A DNA stretch of 64,000 bases from NCBI RefSeq assembly GCF_011064595.1, contig NZ_JAALJI010000015.1, forward strand, positions 122,656 to 186,655. The letters run 5' to 3'. Shown here in pieces: positions 35,389-44,479 of this stretch; position 1 is the first letter of the stretch; each line of letters starts with the position of its first letter. The notes beneath the pieces were generated by a model that worked only from the letters and a program-made list of their open reading frames with translations, had not been told where the DNA came from and did not search any database. The position numbers and the translations under genes are program-made. Origin of the DNA: Paludisphaera soli. Lineage in GTDB: Bacteria > Planctomycetota > Planctomycetia > Isosphaerales > Isosphaeraceae.

Positions 35389-37893
35389 ATGACCCGAGCC
35401 CTGACAGCCCTCGCCCGGCCCCTCGTCGCCCTGGCCGCGACCCTCGTCGCCGCGAGGGGGGGCGAGCCGATCGCCCTCTTCCCCGCCGAGGTCGCCCTGA
35501 GCACGCCCGAGAGCCGCCAGCGGCTCATCGTCCAGGAGATGGAGCGCGGCGAGCCGGCCCGGCAGGTGGTCGAGGGGATCGCGTGGTCGTCGAGCGCCCC
35601 CGAGGTCGCCGCCGTCGCCGACGGCCTGGTCACCCCCGTGGCCGACGGCCGGGCGACCATCACGGCGAAGGCTGGGGACCGATCCGCGACGGTCGAGGTC
35701 GCCGTGTCGGGGATGGCCCGGGCCTTCGACTGGAGCTTCCGCAACCACGTCGAGCCGGTCCTGGCGAAGCAAGGGTGCAACTCGGGCGCCTGCCACGGGG
35801 CGCTCGCGGGCAAGGGGGGATTCCGGCTCTCGCTCCAGGGCTACGACCCCGACGCCGACTTCTTCAACATCGTCAAGCAGGACCGGGGCCGCCGCGTCGA
35901 GTTCGGCGACCCGGGGCGGAGCCTGCTGCTGGCCAAGCCGTCGGGCGCGATCGCGCACAAGGGGGGCGTCCGGTTCGCGACCGACTCGCTCGACTACCGG
36001 ATCCTCTCGCAGTGGATCGCCGCCGGCTCGCCCCCCCCGGTCGCGGAGGACGCCCGCGTCGAGGGCCTGGAGGTCTTCCCCGAGCGGTCGCTCCAGCAGG
36101 TCGGCCGGGCCCAGGAGATCCTCGTGCGGGCCCGCTACTCGGACGGTCGCACCGAGGACGTCACGCGGTGGGTCAAGTGGTCCTCGGCCGACGAGTCGGT
36201 CTGCCGGGTCGACGACCGGGGGCGGACGCAGGTGGTCGGCCCCGGCGAGGGGGCCGTCGTGGCCTGGTTCGCGAGCAAGCTCGCCATCGCGCGGGTGACG
36301 GTCCCCTACGGCGACGGCGCGGCGGCTTCGGCCGAGGTCGCCGACGGTCGCAAGCCCCGGAACTTCGTCGACGAGCGGATCGACGAGCAGCTCGCGCGGC
36401 TGAACCTGCCGGCATCCCCGGCGTGCGAGGATGCGGAATTCGTCAGGCGGGCGTACGTCGACACGGTCGGCCGGATCCCCACGGTCGACGAGGCCCGCGC
36501 GTTCCTCGCCGACCCGTCCGAGGCCCGCCGCGACGCGCTCGTCGATCGGCTGCTGGCCGCGCCGGAGTTCGTCGACTACTGGACCTACAAGTGGTCCGAC
36601 CTGCTCATGCTCAACGGCACGCGGCTCCGCCCCGCGGCACTGAAGGCTTACTACCAGTGGGTCCGCAAGCAGGTGGCCGACGGCGTCCCCTGGGACCGTT
36701 TCGTCCGCGAGATCGTGACGGCCTCGGGGGAGAGCGTCGAGAACGGCGCGACCAACTTCTACGCCCTGAGCCAATCGCCCGAGGACATGACGGAGAACGT
36801 GAGCCAGGCGTTCCTCGGCCTCTCGATCGGCTGCGCCAAGTGCCACAACCACCCGCTCGAAAAATGGACCAACGACCAGTACTACGGCATGGCCAGCCTG
36901 TTCTCCCGGGTCCGCGCGAAGGGGTGGGGGGGCGAGGGCCGGCAAGGCGACGGCCTCCGCACGCTCTACGCCGCCGAGTCGGGCGAGCTGGTCCAGCCGA
37001 GGACCGGCAAGCCCCAGCCGCCGACCCCGCTCGACGGCCGCCCCCTGGACTTCGACGACCCGGCCGACCGTCGCGTCGAGCTGGCCCGCTGGCTGACCGC
37101 GCCGGAGAACCCGTACTTCGCCCGCTCGATCGCCAACCGCGTCTGGGCCAACTTCTTCGGCGTCGGCCTGGTCGAGCAGGTCGACGACATGCGGGCCTCG
37201 AACCCGGCGAGCAACGAGAAGCTGCTCGCGGCGGCGGCGGCGTTCCTGGTCGAGAACAAGTTCGACCTCAAGGCGCTGATGAAGGCGATCCTGCTGTCGA
37301 ACGCCTATCAGCGGTCGAGCAAGCCGCTGCCCGGCAACGCGGCCGAGCGCCGGTTCTACTCGCGGTACTATCCCCGACGGATGATGGCCGAGGTCCTGCA
37401 CGACGCGGTCGTCCAGGTCACCGAGGTACCCACCAAGTTCGAGTTCATCGGCTTTCCCGGCGGCGACCGCGAGAAGACCGACTTCTACCCCCCGGGCACG
37501 CGGGCCGTGCAGCTCTACGACGCGGCGGTCGAGAATTACTTCCTCCAGGCCTTCGGCCGCAACGCCCGGCGGATCGTCTGCGAGTGCGAGCGGTCCGACG
37601 AGCCGACGATGGTGCAGGTCCTCCACCTCTCCAACGGCTCGACGCTGAACGAGAAGCTCCGGGCGCCGGGCAATCGGCTCCAGAAACTCCTCTCGCTGCG
37701 GGGCCGGGGGATGGCGCCGGCGGCCCTGGTGGACGAGCTGTACCTGGCGTGCCTGTCGCGCTTCCCGACCGAGTCCGAGCGCGAGGGGCTTCTGGCGATG
37801 CTCCCCCCCGCCGGCGATCCGTCGGAGGCCGAGGTGGTCGAGGACCTGTTCTGGGGCCTGATGAGCAGCCGGGAATTCCTGTTCAACCATTGA
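35389..37893 (+). CDS. DUF1549/DUF1553 protein with Ig-like and haem-type motifs
   Basis: An 834-residue exported protein with an N-terminal signal segment. In order it has a BIG2/Ig-like region (residues ~20-110, then ~215-300), a cytochrome-like segment with CNSGACHG, the DUF1549 domain (NFVDERIDEQL...YRRAYVD-type) containing CAKCHNHP (a CxxCH haem site), and the DUF1553 domain (FARSIANRVWANFFGVGLV...SNAYQRSS) to the end. This is the classical planctomycete PSD1-type architecture. GTG 35377, four codons upstream, is another possible start. It is predicted to work outside the cytoplasm with the flanking DUF1501 and cytochrome/WD40 proteins. Confidence 0.93.
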   Translation: MTRALTALARPLVALAATLVAARGGEPIALFPAEVALSTPESRQRLIVQEMERGEPARQVVEGIAWSSSAPEVAAVADGLVTPVADGRATITAKAGDRSATVEVAVSGMARAFDWSFRNHVEPVLAKQGCNSGACHGALAGKGGFRLSLQGYDPDADFFNIVKQDRGRRVEFGDPGRSLLLAKPSGAIAHKGGVRFATDSLDYRILSQWIAAGSPPPVAEDARVEGLEVFPERSLQQVGRAQEILVRARYSDGRTEDVTRWVKWSSADESVCRVDDRGRTQVVGPGEGAVVAWFASKLAIARVTVPYGDGAAASAEVADGRKPRNFVDERIDEQLARLNLPASPACEDAEFVRRAYVDTVGRIPTVDEARAFLADPSEARRDALVDRLLAAPEFVDYWTYKWSDLLMLNGTRLRPAALKAYYQWVRKQVADGVPWDRFVREIVTASGESVENGATNFYALSQSPEDMTENVSQAFLGLSIGCAKCHNHPLEKWTNDQYYGMASLFSRVRAKGWGGEGRQGDGLRTLYAAESGELVQPRTGKPQPPTPLDGRPLDFDDPADRRVELARWLTAPENPYFARSIANRVWANFFGVGLVEQVDDMRASNPASNEKLLAAAAAFLVENKFDLKALMKAILLSNAYQRSSKPLPGNAAERRFYSRYYPRRMMAEVLHDAVVQVTEVPTKFEFIGFPGGDREKTDFYPPGTRAVQLYDAAVENYFLQAFGRNARRIVCECERSDEPTMVQVLHLSNGSTLNEKLRAPGNRLQKLLSLRGRGMAPAALVDELYLACLSRFPTESEREGLLAMLPPAGDPSEAEVVEDLFWGLMSSREFLFNH

Positions 37894-37903
37894 GGGAGCG
37901 ACC

Positions 37904-40729
37904 ATGCCCCGCCTGCTGATCCTGGCGAGCCTGCTCGCCTCCGCGACGGTCACCGCCGACGACGCCACGGCCCCCGACTACCAGCGGCAGGTCGCCCCCC
38001 TGCTCCAGAAGTATTGCGCCGGCTGCCACAACGACGAGGACGCCGAGGGGCGGTTCTCGGTCGACAGCTACGCCTCGCTCCAGCGCGGTGCCGAGCACGG
38101 CCCCGCGTTCCTGCCGGGCGACCCCAAGGGGAGCCTGATGCTCCGGCTCATCACCGACGGCGGCAAGCGGACGATGCCCCCCAAGGACGAGCCGAAGCCC
38201 ACGGCCGACGAGGTCGCGGTCCTCGACGCCTGGATCGCCTCGGGCGCGCGGGGTCCGAGCGGGGCCGAGCCCTCGCGGATGACCCTGATCGTCCCCAAGG
38301 TCCCCTCGCGGGCCGCGACCCGGCCGATCACGGCGATAGACGCCTCGCGCGACGGCCGATGGACGGCCGTGGCCCGCGACACGAGCGTCACACTCCACGA
38401 GGGGACGGCCGGCGATGGGCCGGGCCGGGCGATCGGCGAGTATCCGGGTAAGGTCACGGCCGTCCATTTCACCCCCGACGGCAAGCGGCTGGTCACGGCC
38501 TCCGGCGTCGCCGGCGCGGGGGGAGTCGCCGCGATCTGGAACGTCGAGGACGGCTCGCTCGTCCGTTCGTTCGAGGGCCACCGCGACCTGCTCTACGACG
38601 CCGAGCTTTCGCCCGACGGCGGCCGTCTGGCCACCTGCGGCTACGACAAGAACATCGAGGTCCGCGACTCCGCGACCGGCGCGCTCCTGCACACGCTGGA
38701 AGGCCACACCGGGGCCGTGTACGACCTGGCGTTCAGCCCGGACGGCGCCTTCCTCGCGAGCGCCAGCGCCGACGACACCTGCAAGGTCTGGCGTGTGGCC
38801 GACGGCACGCGGATGGACACCCTGCCCCAGCCCTTGAAGTCCGAATCCTGCTGCCTGTTCAGCCCGGACGGCGCGTTCATCGTGGCCGGCGGGGCCGACA
38901 GCAACATCCGCGTCTGGCGGTTCGTCTCGCGGGAGAAGCCCGAGATCAACCCGATGGTCGTCGCCCGGTTCGCGCACGAGGGGGCCATCGTCCGCATGGG
39001 CTTCTCGCCCGACGGCTCGACGCTGGTCTCGCTGGCCGAGGACCGCACCATCAAGGCATGGCGCGCCGACGATTACACCGAGATCCAGGCCTGGGGCGGC
39101 CAGCCCGACGTGGCCTCGGCCCTGGCCTTCGCGGCCGACGGCGCCACGTTCACCGTCGGCCGGATGGACGGCTCGCTGGCGACGTACCCGCTCCCACCTT
39201 CGCGGCCGGAGGCCCCGGCGGCCGGGCCGGCGAGCGTCGCGGCCGTCGCGGTTCGCGAGTCGGCGGCCGTCCAGGAGATCCCCGAGCGGGAGCCCAACGA
39301 CGCGGCCGATCGCGCGGGCGTCATCCAGCTCCCCGCCAAGGTGACGGGCGTGATCGCCCCCGCCTCCGAAGTCGCGGGGACCGACGTCGACCTCTATCGC
39401 TTCTCGGCCAGGGCCGGCGAGGAGTGGGTCTTCGAGATCGACGCCGCCCGCTCCGGGTCGAAGCTGGACTCGTTCCTGGAGGTCCTCGACGCCGAGGGCC
39501 GGCGGATCCCCCGGGTGGTCCTCCAGGCGGTGCGCGACTCGTACTTCACCTTCCGGGGCAAGAACGGCACGGAGGTCTCCGATTTCCGGGTCTTCAACTG
39601 GGAAGAGATGGCGATCGACGACTACCTCTACGCCAACGGCGAGGTCGTCAAGCTCTGGCTCTTCCCCCGGGGGCCGGATTCGGGATTCTTCGTCTACCCC
39701 GGCCAGGGGAACCGCTGGGGGTACTTCGACACGACCCCGCTCGCCCACGCGCTGAACGAGCCCTGCTACGTCGTCGAGCCCCACCCGCCGGGGACGAAGC
39801 TCCTCGCGAACGGCCTCCCCGTCTTCACCCTTCACTTCGAGAACGACGACGAGGCCCGGCGCGAGCTGGGCAAGGACTCCCGCCTGAACTTCGTCGCCCC
39901 GGCCGACGGCGAATACCTGGTCAAGGTCCGCGACGTCCGCGGCCTCCAGGGGCCCGACTTCAAGTACACCCTGACCGCCCGCCCGCGCCGGCCCGACTTC
40001 GCCGTGGCCCTGGAAGGGGCGAACCCGACGGTGAGCCCGGGCGTGGGCCGCGAGTTCAAGGTCTCCGCCCGCCGCCTCGACGCGTTCGACGGCCCGATCC
40101 GGGTGGACGTCGCGAACGTGCCGGCCGGCTTCCACGTCGCGTCCCCCCTGGTGATCGAGGCCGGCCAGCTCGACGCGTTCGGCGTCGTCTTCGCCGACCC
40201 GGACGCGGCCCAGCCGACCGAGGAGGCGTCGAAGGCGATCAAGCTCACGGCGACCGCCCGCATCGGCGACCGCGACGTGGTGCACGAGGCCGGCTCTCTG
40301 GGCGCGATCAAGCTCGGCCCGCCCCCCAAGCTCAAGGTCGCCATCGCCCCCGTCGAGGGGGCCGCCGCGGCGACCGACGGTCCGCCGGAGTTCGTGATCG
40401 AGGCCGGCAAGACGATCCAGCTCAAGCTCGTGGTGGAGCGCGTCGATTTCTCGGGCCAGGTCCCGTTCGGGAACGAAGGCTCGGGGCGGAACCTGCCGTT
40501 CGGGACGTTCGTGGACAACCTGGGGCTCAACGGCCTCCTCGTGCTCGAAGGCCAGGACGACCGGACGTTCTTCATCACGGCCCATCCGGGCACGCCCGAG
40601 CAGGTCCGCCCGTTCCACCTCACCACGACCGCCGCCGACGGCGTCTCCAGCCGCCCGGTCCGTCTGCGGGTCGTCAAGCCGGGGAATTCGGCCGCGACGA
40701 CCTCCGAACCGGACCGGACGGGCCGCTGA
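37904..40729 (+). CDS. Planctomycete cytochrome C / WD40 repeat exported protein
   Basis: A 941-residue protein with a short signal peptide (to about VTA-D). The planctomycete-type cytochrome C domain follows, with YCAGCHNDEDAEG (CxxCH haem site) and a distal TMPPKDEPKP methionine. Then come about six WD40 repeats (residues ~130-430, e.g. VWRVADGTR, SASADDTCKVW), a pre-peptidase/PPC-like beta domain (EREPNDAADRAG...) and further beta domains to the end. The gene starts 10 bases after the DUF1553 gene, so they form one operon. It is likely a periplasmic or surface redox/scaffold partner of the other two products. Confidence 0.92.
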   Translation: MPRLLILASLLASATVTADDATAPDYQRQVAPLLQKYCAGCHNDEDAEGRFSVDSYASLQRGAEHGPAFLPGDPKGSLMLRLITDGGKRTMPPKDEPKPTADEVAVLDAWIASGARGPSGAEPSRMTLIVPKVPSRAATRPITAIDASRDGRWTAVARDTSVTLHEGTAGDGPGRAIGEYPGKVTAVHFTPDGKRLVTASGVAGAGGVAAIWNVEDGSLVRSFEGHRDLLYDAELSPDGGRLATCGYDKNIEVRDSATGALLHTLEGHTGAVYDLAFSPDGAFLASASADDTCKVWRVADGTRMDTLPQPLKSESCCLFSPDGAFIVAGGADSNIRVWRFVSREKPEINPMVVARFAHEGAIVRMGFSPDGSTLVSLAEDRTIKAWRADDYTEIQAWGGQPDVASALAFAADGATFTVGRMDGSLATYPLPPSRPEAPAAGPASVAAVAVRESAAVQEIPEREPNDAADRAGVIQLPAKVTGVIAPASEVAGTDVDLYRFSARAGEEWVFEIDAARSGSKLDSFLEVLDAEGRRIPRVVLQAVRDSYFTFRGKNGTEVSDFRVFNWEEMAIDDYLYANGEVVKLWLFPRGPDSGFFVYPGQGNRWGYFDTTPLAHALNEPCYVVEPHPPGTKLLANGLPVFTLHFENDDEARRELGKDSRLNFVAPADGEYLVKVRDVRGLQGPDFKYTLTARPRRPDFAVALEGANPTVSPGVGREFKVSARRLDAFDGPIRVDVANVPAGFHVASPLVIEAGQLDAFGVVFADPDAAQPTEEASKAIKLTATARIGDRDVVHEAGSLGAIKLGPPPKLKVAIAPVEGAAAATDGPPEFVIEAGKTIQLKLVVERVDFSGQVPFGNEGSGRNLPFGTFVDNLGLNGLLVLEGQDDRTFFITAHPGTPEQVRPFHLTTTAADGVSSRPVRLRVVKPGNSAATTSEPDRTGR

Positions 40730-40780
40730 GGGCCGTCCGTCCGGGCGCCGTGACGACCCCCGCCTCGCCGGCCCGACTAT

Positions 40781-40807
40781 TTGCTTCGGGGGCGATCCTG
40801 GTAAAAT
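40781..40807 (+). promoter_or_regulatory. Candidate extended -10 promoter for the fused oxidoreductase gene
   Basis: TGGTAAAAT (40799-40807) fits an extended -10 element (TGnTAnAAT-like) in otherwise GC-rich DNA, 88 bases before the ATG at 40895. A weak TTGCTT lies at 40781-40786, 15 bases upstream. Called by eye only. Confidence 0.35.
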
Positions 40808-40894
40808 GTCATGCGTCGGCGACCGATCGTGCGAGACCCCGGGCTTCGCCATGCGACCGCGGTCCGTCCCTCCCTCCGAGATCCACAGAATTCC

Positions 40895-43800
40895 ATGAAT
40901 GCAGAATCCCGCAGCCCCTTGGGGTTCGGCGTCTCCTTCGATGAACTCTACCGGCGTTCGGGCCTGCTCCGGCTGGATTCCCTCTTCCAGGACTACCTGA
41001 TCGAGCGCGCCCCCGACCTGCAAGGCCGGCTGGGCGAGGCGCGCCGGGACCCGTCGGCCCTGGAGCCGAAGCGGGCCTCGGAGCTGATCGTCGGGCTCGC
41101 CCCTCATGTGGAGGACTTCCTCGGCCGGCTGTTCGGGATCGAGAAGGAGTTGGCCGCCCTGCAGGCCCGCCACTCCGAACTGGCCCCCCTCCGCGCCGTG
41201 AAGCGGAAGTTCGTCCAGCGCAAGCTCGTCGGCCGCACGCCCGAGCAGGCCCGCGAGGTCGACGCGACGTCGGTGGCGTCCCAGCTGGAAGCCTTCACGC
41301 TCGCCCCGCTGACCGAGATGAGCTACGCGACGCACGTCGCCCGCTGGATGGAGGCCGAGGCCGACCACGAGCCCGAGCTGAAGCTGGCGGCCGACTACGC
41401 CGTTTGGGCCGTCCTGACGCCCGAGGGCCGCGACAAGCATCGCGACGGCGTCCTCTTCAAGCTCCCCCACAAGATCGACGTGAACCACCTGGTCCCGCAC
41501 GACTCGGCGACGGTCGACGGGGCCCTCCAGTTCCTGATGGAAGGGGGCCGCTACCGCCCCCGCGACGGCTTCCACCTGACCGACCCGGGGACCGACCTCG
41601 CCGGCGCGCTCGACCAGGTGGGCTACTGCATCAAGTGCCACCACCAGGGCAAGGACAGCTGCTCCACGGGGATGCGCGAGAAGGCCGGCGGCTTCAAGAA
41701 GAGCGTCTTCGGCGTCCCGCTCGCGGGCTGCCCGCTCGGCGAGAAGATCTCCGAGATGAACGAGGTGAAGGGCGAAGGCAACCCGATCGGGGCCCTCGCC
41801 GTCGTCACCATCGACAACCCGATGGCCGCCGCCACCGGGCACCGGATCTGCAACGACTGCATGAAGTCCTGCATCTACCAGAAGCAGGAGCCGGTCGACA
41901 TCCCCCAGGCCGAGACGCGGACCCTCAAGGACGTCCTGGAGCTCCCCTGGGGCTTCGAGATCTACAGCCTGCTGACGCGCTGGAACCCCCTGAACTTCGA
42001 CCGCCCCTACCCTCGCGAGGAGACCGGGCGGAAGGTCCTGATCGTCGGCCTGGGGCCTGCGGGGTTCACGCTGGCGCACCACCTGATGAACGACGGCCAC
42101 ACCGTCGTCGCGGTCGACGGCCTCAAGATCGAGCCGCTGCCCGAGCGGATCTCGGGCGTCGACCCGCTGGGCCGGCGCGTGGATTTCGACCCGATCGTGG
42201 ACGTGACGTCGATCTACGAGCTGCTGGACCGGCGGGTGATGGCCGGGTTCGGCGGCGTGGCGGAGTACGGGATCACCGTCCGCTGGAACAAGAACTTCCT
42301 GAAGGTGATCCGCCTGCTGCTGGAGCGCCGGGGCGAGTTCTCGATGTTCGGCGGCGTGCGGTTCGGCGGCACCCTGACCGTCGACGAGGCGTTCGACATG
42401 GGCTTCGACCACGTCGCCCTCTGCATGGGGGCGGGGCGGCCGACGGTCATCCCCATGAAGCACGGCCTGGCCCGGGGCGTCCGCCAGGCGTCCGACTTCC
42501 TGATGGCCCTGCAGCTCACCGGCGCGGCCAAGACGGAGTCGCTGGCCAACCTGCAGATCCGCATGCCTATCGTGGTGATCGGCGGCGGCCTGACCGCCAT
42601 CGACACCGCCACCGAATCGCTCGCCTACTACGTCGTCCAGGTCGAGAAGTTCCTCCAACGCTACGAGGAGCTGGCCGAGGCCCACGGCGAGGGCTTCGTC
42701 CGCTCGCGGTGGATCGGCGACGAACCGGAGACGGCCGACGAGTTCCTGGCCCACGGCCGGGCGATCCGCGAGGAGCGCCAGGCCGCGGCCCGTGAAGGCC
42801 GGCCGCCCCGGCTGATCGACCTGCTCAACTCCTGGGGCGGGTCGACCGTGGCCTACCGGCGTCGGCTGATCGACGCGCCGAGCTACACGCTCAACCACGA
42901 GGAAATCACCAAGGCGTTCGAGGAGGGCATCCGGTTCGCCGAGCTGCTCGCCCCCGAGGAAGTGCTGATCGACGAGGGGGGCGCGGCCCGGGCCCTGCGG
43001 TTCCAGAAGCAGCGGATCGACGAGGCGACCGGCCGGATCGCGCCGAGCGGCGAGACGGTGACGCTCCCGGCGCGGACGATCCTGGTCGCGGCCGGCACCC
43101 AGCCGAACACCGTGCTGGCCCGCGAGGACGAGCACAACGTCCGGGTCGACGGCCGCCACTTCCAGGCGCTCGACGAAGAAGGGATGCCGGCGAAGCCGGA
43201 GCCGATCGCCAAGCCCGACGCGGTCCGCGTCCTGATGTCGATCCGGCCCGACGGCCGCGCCATGAGCTTCTTCGGCGACCTCCACCCCTCGTTCGCGGGG
43301 AACGTCGTCAAGGCGATGGGGAGCGCCAAGCAGGGCTACCCGGTGGTCTCGCGGGCGCTGGCCCGGACGGCCCCGACCGAGCCCCCCGCCGCCGAGCTGA
43401 CGGCCCGGCTCAACGACGAGCTGCGCACCGTCGTCCACGAGGTGATCCGGCTGACCCCCAACATCGTCGAGGTCGTCGTCCGGGCCCCGATCGCCGCCCG
43501 CGCGTTCAAGCCGGGGCAGTTCTACCGGCTCCAGAACTTCGAGAGCCTCGCCGCCCGCGTCGACGGCACGGTCCTGGCGATGGAGGGCCTGGCGCTCACC
43601 GGCGCCTCGGTCGACCACGAGCGCGGGCTGCTCTCGACGATCGTCCTGGAGATGGGGGGCTCGTCCGACCTCTGCGCCCTGCTCCGTCCCGGCGAGCCCA
43701 TCTGCCTGATGGGACCGACCGGGGCGCCGACCGAGACGCCGGGCCGGGAGACGGTCCTGCTGGCCGGCGGCGGGCTGGGCAACGCCGTGCTGTTCTCCAT

Positions 43801-44437
43801 CGGCCAGGCGCTCCGGGCCGCCGGCTCGCGGGTGCTCTACTTCGCCGGCTACAAGAAGCTGATCGACCGCTACAAGGTCGAGGAGATCGAGAAGGCCGCC
43901 GACGTCGTCGTCTGGTGCTCCGACGAGGCGCCCGGTTTCACCCCCGGCCGCGTCCAGGACCGCTCCTACGTGGGCAACATCGTGATGGCGATGGCGGCCT
44001 ACGCGGAGGGCCAGCTGGGCGACCTGGGCGACGCCGAGATCCCGCTCGACCAGGTCGACCGCCTGGTCGTCATCGGCTCCGACGGCATGATGCGCGGCGT
44101 CCAGCAGGCGCGGCACGGCATCCTCCGGCCGTTCCTGAAGCCCGACCACCACGCTATCGGCAGCATCAACTCGCCGATGCAGTGCATGATGAAGGAGATC
44201 TGCGCCCAGTGCCTGCAGACCCACCAGGACCCCGTCACCGGGGCCGAGACGGTGGTCTTCTCGTGCTTCAACCAGGACCAGCCGCTGGACCATGTCCGGT
44301 TCGACAACCTGCGGAGCCGACTCTCGCAGAACGGCGTGCAGGAGAAGCTGACCAAGCTCTGGATCGACGAACGCCTGCACCACCTGGGGCACCGCTGGCG
44401 GGCCGAGGTCGTCGTCCCCGCCCTGCCCCAGGCCTGA
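40895..44437 (+). CDS. Fused iron-sulfur flavoprotein oxidoreductase (GltD-like plus FNR/PyrK-like)
   Basis: An 1180-residue multidomain redox protein. The first ~380 residues form a cysteine-containing region with YCIKCHHQGKDSC, AGCPLG and CNDCMKSCIYQKQEP, likely cluster ligands. Next is a GltD/NfnB-like FAD-NAD(P) domain (VLIVGLGPAGFTLAHHL; second dinucleotide site VVIGGGLTAIDTA). The C-terminal third resembles ferredoxin-NADP reductase/PyrK subunits: RLTPNIVEVVV, KPGQFYRLQNF, LLAGGGLGNAVLFSIG, then CMMKEICAQCLQ and a final FSCFNQDQP, a [2Fe-2S]-type site. This combines parts that are separate subunits in Nfn-type transhydrogenases. It may move electrons between NAD(P)H and an unknown partner; bifurcation is speculative. 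ATG 40895 was chosen over 40811 because the extension is basic and non-conserved. Confidence 0.85.
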   Translation: MNAESRSPLGFGVSFDELYRRSGLLRLDSLFQDYLIERAPDLQGRLGEARRDPSALEPKRASELIVGLAPHVEDFLGRLFGIEKELAALQARHSELAPLRAVKRKFVQRKLVGRTPEQAREVDATSVASQLEAFTLAPLTEMSYATHVARWMEAEADHEPELKLAADYAVWAVLTPEGRDKHRDGVLFKLPHKIDVNHLVPHDSATVDGALQFLMEGGRYRPRDGFHLTDPGTDLAGALDQVGYCIKCHHQGKDSCSTGMREKAGGFKKSVFGVPLAGCPLGEKISEMNEVKGEGNPIGALAVVTIDNPMAAATGHRICNDCMKSCIYQKQEPVDIPQAETRTLKDVLELPWGFEIYSLLTRWNPLNFDRPYPREETGRKVLIVGLGPAGFTLAHHLMNDGHTVVAVDGLKIEPLPERISGVDPLGRRVDFDPIVDVTSIYELLDRRVMAGFGGVAEYGITVRWNKNFLKVIRLLLERRGEFSMFGGVRFGGTLTVDEAFDMGFDHVALCMGAGRPTVIPMKHGLARGVRQASDFLMALQLTGAAKTESLANLQIRMPIVVIGGGLTAIDTATESLAYYVVQVEKFLQRYEELAEAHGEGFVRSRWIGDEPETADEFLAHGRAIREERQAAAREGRPPRLIDLLNSWGGSTVAYRRRLIDAPSYTLNHEEITKAFEEGIRFAELLAPEEVLIDEGGAARALRFQKQRIDEATGRIAPSGETVTLPARTILVAAGTQPNTVLAREDEHNVRVDGRHFQALDEEGMPAKPEPIAKPDAVRVLMSIRPDGRAMSFFGDLHPSFAGNVVKAMGSAKQGYPVVSRALARTAPTEPPAAELTARLNDELRTVVHEVIRLTPNIVEVVVRAPIAARAFKPGQFYRLQNFESLAARVDGTVLAMEGLALTGASVDHERGLLSTIVLEMGGSSDLCALLRPGEPICLMGPTGAPTETPGRETVLLAGGGLGNAVLFSIGQALRAAGSRVLYFAGYKKLIDRYKVEEIEKAADVVVWCSDEAPGFTPGRVQDRSYVGNIVMAMAAYAEGQLGDLGDAEIPLDQVDRLVVIGSDGMMRGVQQARHGILRPFLKPDHHAIGSINSPMQCMMKEICAQCLQTHQDPVTGAETVVFSCFNQDQPLDHVRFDNLRSRLSQNGVQEKLTKLWIDERLHHLGHRWRAEVVVPALPQA

Positions 44438-44449
44438 GCGTGCGCCACG

Positions 44450-44479
44450 CCCCCCTTCGCCGCCTCACGGCGAGGGGGG
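44450..44479. terminator. Bidirectional hairpin between oxidoreductase and DNA ligase genes
   Basis: CCCCCTTCGCCG pairs with CGGCGAGGGGG around a CCTCA loop, with one bulged T. It lies just after the oxidoreductase stop and includes the ligase stop codon (44465-44467). This convergent position suits a shared terminator. Confidence 0.55.

Noticed and set aside
33925..44392. Very long antisense frames (up to ~2170 codons) over the cytochrome operon and the oxidoreductase
   Set aside because: They are GC-composition shadows; the plus-strand genes carry haem, Tat and flavin motifs.
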